Assembly: GCA_019925095.2 (NCBI GenBank) | Contig: CM034392.1 | Span: 7,638,887 to 7,702,886, forward strand | Direction of reading: 5' to 3' | DNA length: 64,000 nucleotides | DNA from: Dendrolimus kikuchii | Lineage: Eukaryota > Arthropoda > Insecta > Lepidoptera > Lasiocampidae | Shown: positions 51,081-59,698 of the stretch, in pieces | Layout of the letters: each line of letters opens with the position of its first letter | Position numbering within the stretch: the first letter of the stretch is position 1 | Program-made: the position numbers and the translations under genes | The notes under the pieces: model-generated | Database searches by the model: none | The model's input: only the letters and a program-made list of their open reading frames with translations | What the model was told of the DNA's origin: nothing

Positions 51081-51975
51081 ACTTGGGGAGGCCAGGAGGC
51101 CAATTCTGCTATTACCATAAATAATCTTGGTATTGCAAAGCTATTCAAAGTACAATTCCATTACGATAGTGTCAAACATTCATATCCTACTAAATCCATA
51201 ATATTTTCTCGATATCGTTGCAGCGTAATATTAGTAGAAAAAAAATTGGTATTACCACTAGCAGAAATGGCATTAGCCGAAATTAATATTGATAAGCTAC
51301 CAAAAATATTAAACATTTATTTCGCGAGTTTTCGCTTATAAATATTTATAAAATACGTGTGGTTCGCCATTGGCATTAACAGAATACCGAAATCAGGCAA
51401 GCCTGACGATTTTGACAAGATAGTTATAGCAGAATTAGACCCCAGCAGTGAACATTAATTGTCTGAAGAAGAAGAAGTTATTTAATTCAAAACAGTCACA
51501 CTTAAAACCAAACCCTTATCGGTTGATTCCGATTGGCATACATACTCCAAATACAAACTAGCAAAAACCGTACACAAAGATCACAAAATACTAAGAATTT
51601 TATATTACTTCTAATCAGGAACTAAATTAGACTTAATTAAGCAGCAGTTCTCGAAACACTGCTTTAATGGTGCAGATACAAATCTTAATAGTGATTTAGC
51701 CCAAAACGTCATAATTTAAGTTTCATAATAAGATCGGACCTTTTGATAACAAATCTTTGTCTCACACAATTCATTAATTTTATTGCAGTTAGTTCAAATG
51801 TAAAGTGTTTTTGGTCAAAACCTAATCTTTTATAAAAGCATATCTCGTGTTGAGATTTAAGATAGTTTTATAGAACGTTATTTTTTATTTTTGTGGTGCG
51901 ACGAGATATTAGGTTTTCATGTTATTTTTAATTAACCAAAGGCTAAATACGTGTATGTTACCTGGTTCATTAAGG
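51081..51975. other. AT-rich DNA, nothing recognised
   Basis: An 89-codon plus-strand frame (51072-51341) has no recognisable domain; its start lies inside the decayed LINE tail. Confidence 0.4.
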
Positions 51976-52094
51976 AAACGAATCTAAAATGGCGACGCTG
52001 GTTATGCTCTCTCGCTCGTATACTAGTGTCGTCTATACTCACTCTCGAATGTAACGTAAGCATAAAAAGTCCTGATTTTTATATATAACTCGCC

Positions 52095-53022
52095 CAGCCA
52101 TAAGTTCTGTTACAAATGAAAATGCATTTTTTTTAAATGAAATAATGTAATATTAAAATTTATACCTACATATTTATTAAAGTCTCAGCCAAAAATAAAA
52201 AAATATTCTGTTTGAAATGGCCACCTTTGGCTTTTATACAGGCCTTTAATTGGTTTGGCCACGAATCTATGGATGTACGCACTGATTCCAAGGGAAATTT
52301 CGCCACTGCTTGCTACAAAGATTTTTTAAGAGCAATGTCGCCGTGTCGTTTAGAGCAGACCATGTCCTATAAAACTGACCATAATTTGAAGTCTAAAGAG
52401 TTGAGGTCTGGGCTAGATGAGGGCCAGTCTTCAGCTCTTATAAAGTCTGGAACGTTGGTTTCAAGCCAGGCTTGGATAGTTTATGCCTTGTGACCAGGTG
52501 CAGAGTCCTGCTGGAAAGTCCACAGTATATTTTTAAAAAGTGTACTGCTGAGAGGTTTCACAACATGATCCAAGACTGTATCTTGATATACTTTGGCTGA
52601 AGTTTTCACTCCTTTTTCACAAAAATGTAGTTTTGTGACTCCTTGATAAGACACCCCACCCCACCAAACCATCGCTGACGCAGGATGATGACTACGTTGT
52701 ACCTTTCCGACCACTTGAGCAGCTTGCAGCAGCTTATCTGTTGATAGCACGATATAGGAACATACGGCTGATACCAAGCTTTTGAAGTGTCTGGAATATA
52801 ACCGACGGCTCCATACCCACTTTGTGCAAGGTGATCACTGCAATCCTATTTTTTTTAACACCCCATTCCATATTGTAATTTGATAATGAACACGAAAAAA
52901 TATGTGAAATGGCGCAAAATCGAAAGAAGTTTTTAAAATAATATACGTATTCCAAATTCAAAATAATTTAAAAAGTTGAAAAAAAAAGAAAAGTTTTTAT
53001 GTAACAGTATTTATGTAACGCG
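52095..53022 (-). mobile_element. Tc1/mariner-superfamily transposon remnant, DD37D (maT-like)
   Basis: The ends CATAAGTTCTGTTACA (from 52099) and TGTAACAGTATTTATG (to about 53015) are imperfect inverted repeats. The only gene is a broken minus-strand transposase with DD37D spacing, which points to the maT branch known from moths. The length (~930 bp) is short for a full element (about 1.3 kb), consistent with an internal deletion. Confidence 0.7.
52200..52871 (-). pseudogene. DD37D (maT-like) transposase, inactivated
   Basis: It starts at ATG 52871: MEWGVKKNRIAVITLHKVGM and LQKLGISRMFLYRAINR form the N-terminal helix-turn-helix. Then a large part (second DNA-binding helix and the region of the first Asp) is missing. 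The frame continues as SHHPASAMVWWGGVSYQG, HVVKPLSS and WTFQQDSAPGHKA with the second catalytic Asp. After an in-frame stop come WLETNVPDF and DWPSSSPDLNSLDF, whose final Asp lies 37 residues after the second. At least two more stops occur before the C-terminal KACIKAKGGHFK. The apparent plus-strand frame at 52212-52493 is its shadow. Confidence 0.8.
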
Positions 53023-53284
53023 GACACATAATATGGCATGAAGGAGCAGATATATTTATAATCAACATTATTATAAGAGTTACCTATGTTCTACTAAAAT
53101 TTTGATGAAGCTGACAATTCTTACAGTCTAAATGGACGCTTTTAAACCTATTAAATACGTCCACACTATGCGAAATTAGGCAATTTTCATAGTAATTTGA
53201 AATGAGTTAAGCCTGACTTTTTTTACTGACTGTACTGTCTGTCATCCCAAGAACAAGCCGCCATTTTAGATTCGCTATTTTATG

Positions 53285-53645
53285 GAATCGGCTTATACAT
53301 ATTATCACGTCTATTTAGCTTGGGGTAGGCAGAGACCATGCTAGGTCATATACCCGTAGCCCTGGCATAAGGCGATGGACGGAACACCCAGGGGTTTTAG
53401 TGGATATCCCTAACCGGGGGTGGCAACAGCATGGCACCAGTTCTGACTGGGCATATGCTGGTGCCACCCCCGATCTGGCGAATCCCACACACGGGTCGCG
53501 AATATCCCCCCAAGGTTCTGCCCTTGTCGCGGCTTATGGTCCTCAAGCGGATTTCCCCTGGCTAAAAACAAAAAGGCAGAGACGATGGATCTTTACTTGC
53601 GACAATCCTGACAAACAAGTTTTGCATCATCTACTTTCATTAATC
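53285..53645. repeat. LINE 3' fragment (minus) and GC-rich unclassified block
   Basis: CATATTATCACGTCTATTTA, GCTTGGGGTAGGCAGAGACC is the inverted end of an RTE-like family (compare CTGCCTATGG...GGCGTGATAATATGTA at 38365-38400). 53370-53580 is GC-rich (GGTGGCAACAGCATGGCACC, GGTGCCACCCCCGATCTGG) and partly self-complementary. An 84-codon frame there has no domain. Confidence 0.4.
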
Positions 53646-53669
53646 TCTTTATAGATCCACATTTATTTG

Positions 53670-53890
53670 AAGTGCTTTAACTTTTCTTTAACACTTTTGT
53701 TATTTGATAATGGTATGTACGTCGCGATCTACCGACACCAATTCTACCATTCACAATGTTTTCATACACTTGCTTTGTCATTCTACTTTCATACATTCTG
53801 TGTACATGCCCAAACCATCTAAACATATATTTTTCAAGTAAAGACTTATCTTTTAACATTACGAACATACACCAAGATAATCGCAATTCC
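53670..53890 (-). pseudogene. RTE-type LINE ORF2 C-terminus, diverged family a relative
   Basis: The minus-strand frame (53677-53886) reads LLEKYMFRWFGHVHRMYESR, MTKQVYENIVNGR, GRSRRTYHYQI. It parallels family a (MLRWFGHVERMHDERMTKQIYN) but is clearly another subfamily. Confidence 0.65.
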
Positions 53891-54002
53891 TAATGGACAA
53901 AGAAGTATTAAGAGAATTAAAACGAAGATCATTTCTGACAAAAATATTATTTACGAAATCTAAAAAAATATGTAAACGAACGCACATCACTTTTAAGTAA
54001 AT

Positions 54003-54300
54003 ACAATCGTCATAGCTTAGTGGTTCTGGCTAATGCATCCACGGTTCATTCCAACGATGTGGATTCGATACCTGGCCAGATACGTGCATCTGTCCATTCC
54101 TTTAAGATTACTACGTGCCGACAGTGGGGAACGCTGATAAAATTTGCACTCTTATAGTTAAAGTGATAGTTGTGTGGAAGAGATCGCTTCTTAGCGATAA
54201 GACCGCCCATTGTGCACATTTAGAATATTTTTAGGCTATAAGATTTTTTTGTTTTCTGTAATGGTGTACAATAAAGTGTTATCTATCTATCTATCTATCT
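54003..54300 (+). repeat. tRNA-derived SINE, family K, with (TCTA)n tail
   Basis: ATAGCTTAGTGGTTCTGG (A-box region) and GTGGATTCGATACCTGGCC (B-box region) head the element. The body has GCCGACAGTGGGGAACGC, CGATAAGACCGCCC and TTTTCTGTAATGGTGTACAA. It ends with AATAAAGTGTTATC and the (TCTA)n run (54281-54302). Truncated relatives are at 12122-12240 and 41740-41835. Confidence 0.7.
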
Positions 54301-54639
54301 ATCTGATATATTAGTCAAAAATATAAGGGAATCATCTATATTTCTCTACTTATTTATTTACTTCCTAGCTCGTATTGTAAACTCATAGTAATGCGTTTCT
54401 CCTGAATTACTTAACAAAATAGATGTATATATACGCCTCGATACTCTTTCCGTCATAGTCCCTATTTTGCTTTAAAATCGGTTGACACGAACTATCGCTG
54501 AGATAGTTTTCTCTATGGATCGTGTAGTACCTATGATAAATTAATTCGCAGCTATGATTTGGATATAACGGGTACCTCGGTGTCTGGTTTTAGGAATAAA
54601 CTCAATGATCTATATATTTATAGACACTGGGAGAAGATT

Positions 54640-54852
54640 GAAGCGTGAGGAAAGCATATTTGGGATGGCCGGTAGGTCGGCGTCCCCGTCTCAAATATCG
54701 CTGGAAGGACAGAGTGGAGGCTGACCTGTCGGAGCTACGAGCGAATAATTGGCAAGAAACCGCACAGGACAGAGAAAAGTGGCATGCTCTCGTTTCGGAG
54801 ACCAAAACCCACTTTGGGTCGCTGAGCCAACGGAGTAAGTAAGTAAGTATCT
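54640..54852 (+). mobile_element. 5'-truncated RTE-type LINE, family c
   Basis: The frame 54645-54842 reads AYLGWPVGRRPRLKYRWKDR, VEADLSELRANNWQETAQDR, EKWHALVSET, FGSLSQRSK, then GTAAGTAAGTAAGTA as the tail. It is the same family as the interrupted minus-strand copy at 5531-6247. The TSD is not certain (ATCTATAT words on both sides). Confidence 0.75.
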
Positions 54853-56399
54853 ATATTTTAAATTTTAATGTGTAATGAGCAGGTTTTCTTAGTACTTTAG
54901 ACACATTTTTCTTGTTTAAATTACTATTTCTTTTCTCTGTGTTTTTGCTTCTCTGATCTCTAATTAGATATCTTAATTTATTTCTATCTGTGGTGCTTGT
55001 TAATAGCTATAATAGCTCACTATCACTAATGTGTTATTATTATAATGTGAATAGCTGATAGTGAACCAAAAATTGTAAAATAAATAAGATTTCTGTACCA
55101 ATAATATAGAGAAGAAAGATTTGTATTTTTGTATGTTTGTAACGAATAAACTCAAAAATTACTGGACCGATTTCAAAAATATTTTCACCATTAGAATGCT
55201 ATATTATCCCTGAGTAATATAGGCTATATTTAATTTAGATAATCGGTTCTAAATGGTTTTCAAGACAGGATAACATCTGTCGGGACCGTTAATTTGTTAT
55301 AAAAGAGATATTTAAAGGTAGCCATCACAGGTAGGAAGATTAATTTAATTCGTAAATCTTAAAATAAAAAGAAAGAATAGCAAGCAACCAATAAGAGCGT
55401 TTAGCCGGAGAATTCTTGGACTTATTCTTAAAGAGCCTACCTACACTGTGGGCGGAGCAGACGAAAACTAGAATTTGTGGAATTTATCGCGAGACAACTG
55501 GGCTCAAAAACACTAATGAATGTTCACTCATTTTAACTGACACAAAAGAAATTTAAACACATCAAAGCTTTTTTAGATTGTACAAAATTGTCGTGTTCAT
55601 CAATCCAACTGATTATGTAAGTTACAGCAAATGTTCGTATAAACTGCTGAGTTTATTTGGTTGATTATGACGAAAAGATGTACTTATGCTATATACCAAT
55701 ATATAATACATAGTACAATAAAATAAAAGGGGTGGTTGCTATACATGTAACTGAGGTTAGAACATTTTTCAGTGTGCATAGGAGTGTGTGGTAGATAGAA
55801 ATCTTAAAAAATCAAACTTATATATATGTGGGGATATTTTCGTAAACAAATTGACAAAGTATTGTCATCCCATTTACTCTTAAACTACGAGGGGCAAAAT
55901 TCTAAAAAATAATCATAAAGAATAATGACCAAAAATATTTAATTTTTGCGATCATGTAAATCCATCTTTTAGATTACAAAAAGTATTGTCTGTCCTATTT
56001 CTTGGGGTTGGGATACGCTTCTTCAATAAGATTCCGAATGAAAAGCTAGATCTAGCCTTTTACTAAATTTAAAACCAAATTAAAAATTATCTTGCTTAAA
56101 AAGGTATATTACACTATTGAAGAATATTTAAATGATAAAACTTCATTTACATAGCAGCTCGCTCCAGCCTCTTATACAATCGTCTGTATAACGTTTTAAT
56201 TTTGCCAAATATGTAAGGAGTTTATGGAGAAATCTTGCAGTACAAACTTTTAGTGCATCGCGTCAATATTATAACAATAATAATAATATTCTTCTTTCCT
56301 CTACTGTGTCTTTGTCTTACTGAGCATGCACTGTCTGGTACATCTAATTTAATTCTTCGAAAAGTAATTCTGTATAAAACATATAAAAAAATAACTTGA
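54853..56399. other. AT-rich DNA with a decayed repeat
   Basis: 55120-55310 (ACGAATAAACTCAAAAATTA, CTGGACCGATTTCAAAAATA, AGGATAACATCTGTCGGGAC) is of the type seen at 7325-7690 and may be a Helitron-like fragment. No gene elsewhere. Confidence 0.4.
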
Positions 56400-56409
56400 G
56401 ATATAAATA

Positions 56410-56607
56410 CACACATACATACATAACTTCACGCCAGTTCCCTTGCGGGGTAGGCACGAAGAACAGAGCGCTATTTAGGCTTATTCTTACACACCTCACT
56501 TGCTTCTTTGACATTCATAACTCTTGTCATGCACGCTCGTCTGTTCTTAAGGCTCCTGACATCACCTTCTGCTAGTACACGATCAATTTGTTCATGGAAG
56601 GTGTGTC
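56410..56607 (-). mobile_element. 5'-truncated RTE-type LINE, family a, with 10-bp TSD
   Basis: (ACAT)n tail, AACTTCACGCCAGTTCCC and the last ~60 codons of family a on the minus strand, stopping at GGAAGGTGTGTC. The TSD GATATAAATA is at 56400-56409 and 56608-56617. Confidence 0.85.
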
Positions 56608-57180
56608 GATATAAATAGAATAAGAAATATAAAAAAAAACAATTTTAACTAGACGTGTTGCTGGGGAGTTTATTGCCGCTTCTTCTCCTTAACAGCAATA
56701 ACATGTTGCGAAACGGTGTACATAGAATAGGAAGTAAAATTAAATTTTAAATGATATGTATGACCTTTAAAAAGTGTTCTCCAGTGGAACTTATTTTGAA
56801 TAGAAACTTTTGAATTTGAATTTATTAAAGACTAGCCGTACCCGCGACTTCATCCGCGTGGATATTTTTCACGGAACCCTAAAATAATTTGCATATGCAT
56901 TTAGTAAAAAGCTGTTATTCTGACATTCCAAACAGACACTTCAATTTTATTTGTCTGTATTGACGTATAGATAACACATATTCTTACAAGGTGTTGTTTA
57001 AATTCTATTCTAAATTGTAACAAGTCGTCATAAGTTATCTAAAAAGTTGTTTAAACAAAAGCAATACGCAATGTCAGTGGCAATGGAGGATGTAAAAGTT
57101 CACACAATTCCTGACTGGTTAATTGCTTAAACTACTTGTAAAATTATTCCGGTTAAAATTTAATTATTTATATTTCCAAA
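56608..57180. other. AT-rich DNA with a family M fragment
   Basis: CTAGCCGTACCCGCGACTTC, ATCCGCGTGG and CACGGAACCCTAAAAT at 56832-56890. Nothing else. Confidence 0.45.
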
Positions 57181-57290
57181 ATGACTAACTGTTCATTTGC
57201 CTTAAGTTAAGTCAAATTTCTACGGTAAGGTAAGGCAAGTGAATGAACCGTAATAGAACCGTCCATCAGTAAATCAAAAGCCAAAGACTA
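57181..57290. repeat. MITE family G, short foldback
   Basis: TTCATTTGCCTTAAG pairs with GGTAAGGCAAGTGAATGAA. Confidence 0.55.
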
Positions 57291-57297
57291 TCAATTT

Positions 57298-57815
57298 AGG
57301 CCCGGTTCCTAATTCTTACCGACCGTTTGTATTCGTTCGATTGGTAAAGGCCAAAGACTGTTATTGCGAAAAAAAAGTTTTGTCAAAAACGTAGTTGTCA
57401 TTAACAGTGACATTTGTGTTTTCGACTTCCCGCGCTTTTTATTCTCCCCGCGCTTATAATTCGCGTCCGGTCTCTATTCCCGCAAAAATTCATTTTCACG
57501 TCCCATTAATTAATATAAAAGGTGGCTTACCATCTTTCTGTTTTACCGCCTTTAAATATCCCTAACCCAGTGTGTGTATGTGTTACGTCAAGAAAGAAGC
57601 CAGACCACGAGCTGGCCCAAAGAAGATCGCCGACGAAGCCAAGTACGTCACACACAAACACATTTTTATTAAATCCAGCACCTTTTATTGTCCAATCCCT
57701 TTTTCGACCCACTTACTATCTGTTAAAATTTGACACGAGCTCCATATATCTAATGTCAAAATTCAACGGATGGTAGAGCAATTAAATGAAATAGCAAGTT
57801 ATAGGAACCAGGCAT
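57298..57815. mobile_element. MITE family G, longest copy (~520 bp)
   Basis: The ends GGCCCGGTTCCTAATTCTTA and TATAGGAACCAGGC are inverted relatives. The right part contains ACGAGCTCCATATATCTAAT, GTCAAAATTCAACGGATGG, the same order as at 44850-44905. The middle includes an 84-codon frame (57522-57776) with no domain. Confidence 0.55.
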
Positions 57816-58199
57816 GAGATGCTATCTAACAACTGATTACTTTTATTTTAATCCCCTTCCTCCCGGACCTCGGTTGCGAGCAGTTGTGTCTTAATATATT
57901 GTCGCAGTTTTTCTTATTTTTATATTTTATTAATAAATCATAATATAGTTAAACCAAAAATACGATCCAAAAATAGGAGTGCATAATAACTAGAATGTTG
58001 TTAGTCTAAGAAAGTGATCTTCGTCAATCGCAGTGATCCTGGTACCTGTGACTAATGACAGTGGCCTTAAACAAAAAAGGCTGACCAATTGGACACTCCG
58101 CAAGTATTCTCCAATCAGTGTAAATTGTATGAATTGACAACTACGCCCCCTTGCATTGTGTTGATGCTACGTCACGGATTATTTGACCATCTATTTGCT
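57816..58199. other. Probable LINE 5' flank or 5' UTR
   Basis: No coding sequence. Part of this may be the 5' UTR of the LINE that follows, but the exact 5' end could not be found without a second copy. Confidence 0.35.
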
Positions 58200-58405
58200 C
58201 ATATATGCTAAAGCAATTTATAGTATAAGCCATTCAAGGAAGGGTTGCTTATGATTTGCAGAGTATTATCGGGGCTCTTGTTATAGTGGACGGAACTGGT
58301 TTTTGTTCGAAATTGTCGATCGACGTCCATTTATATAGACCTCTCCAGTGTGAATCAACTTCCTATTGTAATATTTATTATACCACCCTAGTACTTGTCA
58401 GTAGA

Positions 58406-59395
58406 ATGTCGCTCAGACATATACCGCCGCCCGACTCTCGCCAGCCGCCAGTCACTGAAAAGGCACCAACAATGGGTACAAACTTGGAGGGGAATATTGC
58501 TTTGAATTCATCTATCTTTTCAATGCAACATGCCTCTTCGGAACCGGAACTGAGTATTACGCCTAAATTACCTGATATGTCGAACTTCAAATCACATTTT
58601 GTTCAACCACTTAGACGAAAGCGAAGAGATTGCGTGGAGGAAGATTTATCCGATTTTATGACACAGGTTAAGAGTATGTTTTGTGATATAAAGGCATGTC
58701 AGTCTGTGCAAGATACAAAAATGGAAAGAATCTGCTCAGCCGTCGAGGATATCAAAGCTCAAAATTCGTCTATCCAAACTTCTATGGAATTTTTATCCGA
58801 AAAATATGAGTCGTTGAAAACTCAACTAGAGAAGTCTGATTTAGAGAATAAAAAGAATTTACAGCATATAAAGGCCTTGGAGCAAAAATTAGATAAATAC
58901 GAACGCATTTCACGCTCTGCCTGTATTGAAATTAAAAACGTTCCTCCTGTCACTGGGGAGTCTAAGCAAGATCTTTTATTAAAAGTGACTTCTATTGCTA
59001 AGCAAATAAACACCGTCATCGAACAATGTGATGTAAAGGATATTTATCGTATTAACACAAAAGTACCTTCTAATAAAATAATCATTGTTGATTTCGTGAG
59101 TGTTATCAAAAAAGAAGACTTAATTTATAAATATAAACATTTTAACAAAGGTAGCATAAAGTTAAACACGGATATGTTTAACTACAACTGTACCAGACAG
59201 CCAATATTTATTTCGGAGAATTTATCACAGCAAATGAAACGCCTATATTATTTAGCGCGGGATTATGCGAAGTCTAATGATTATAAATACTGCTGGGTAA
59301 CAAACGGAAAGATTTTCCTACGAAAAATTGAAGGTGCACCACTTAACTGGATACGAAATGAAACTGACCTAAAAAACTTGTCAGCTCCACTGTGA
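58406..59395 (+). CDS. LINE ORF1 protein (coiled coil + FP25-like C-terminal domain)
   Basis: The start is ATG 58406 (MSLRHIPPPDSRQPPVTEKA). The frame is open further up to 58256, but that stretch looks like untranslated sequence; 329 residues result. Residues 1-70 are proline/serine-rich. About 75-165 is charged and heptad-like (DFMTQVKSMFCDIKACQSVQ, MEFLSEKYESLKTQLEKSDL), a likely coiled coil for trimer or multimer formation. About 170-325 resembles the domain shared by baculovirus FP25-type proteins and the ORF1 of lepidopteran LINEs (IEIKNVPP, KLNTDMFN, FISENLSQQMKRLYYLARDY, FLRKIEGAP). No CCHC knuckle is present. Its expected role is to bind the element RNA with the ORF2 protein. Domain identification is from memory of the family. 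Confidence 0.8.
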   Translation: MSLRHIPPPDSRQPPVTEKAPTMGTNLEGNIALNSSIFSMQHASSEPELSITPKLPDMSNFKSHFVQPLRRKRRDCVEEDLSDFMTQVKSMFCDIKACQSVQDTKMERICSAVEDIKAQNSSIQTSMEFLSEKYESLKTQLEKSDLENKKNLQHIKALEQKLDKYERISRSACIEIKNVPPVTGESKQDLLLKVTSIAKQINTVIEQCDVKDIYRINTKVPSNKIIIVDFVSVIKKEDLIYKYKHFNKGSIKLNTDMFNYNCTRQPIFISENLSQQMKRLYYLARDYAKSNDYKYCWVTNGKIFLRKIEGAPLNWIRNETDLKNLSAPL

Positions 59396-59698
59396 CTATC
59401 ATTATCGTATCATGATCGAATCTTGTATTGTTATTTTTCTATAGTAGATAGTTTTTCTTTTCTTTATTTACTTGATTTTGTGCTTAAAATAATTAACACA
59501 CACTACATACTCATTCCATTTTACACCTCATTCACGCCTTTCACAGAGATTACACACACATGCACACACTTACTACGACACAATAACAAACATTTGCCTT
59601 CTATATATGCCAGTTGTTTATACCTTTTCATTTATATAATTTTTTTTAACACAACTTAATTTCGGTCTTCAATTTCTTTCTGTCACTAAGGTTATTAA
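59396..59698 (+). other. Inter-ORF region of the LINE
   Basis: A ~300-nt spacer, CA/T-rich (ACACACTACATACTCATTCC, CACACACATGCACACACTT), with no coding content. It contains stops in all plus frames that could join the two ORFs. Confidence 0.7.

Larger units (their letters stand above)
51979..53274. mobile_element. Inverted-repeat element (MITE-like) containing a maT-like remnant
   Basis: CGAATCTAAAATGGCG (51979-51994) is repeated perfectly inverted at 53259-53274. Similarity continues inward for ~12 bases (GCTGGTTATG against GCTTGTTCTT). The space between is filled mainly by a separate Tc1/mariner-superfamily remnant with its own ends at about 52098 and 53020. The outer element would be about 350 bp without its guest. 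Confidence 0.6.

Noticed and set aside
52212..52493. 93-codon plus-strand frame
   Set aside because: Antisense shadow of the maT-like transposase pseudogene, which carries the conserved motifs on the minus strand.
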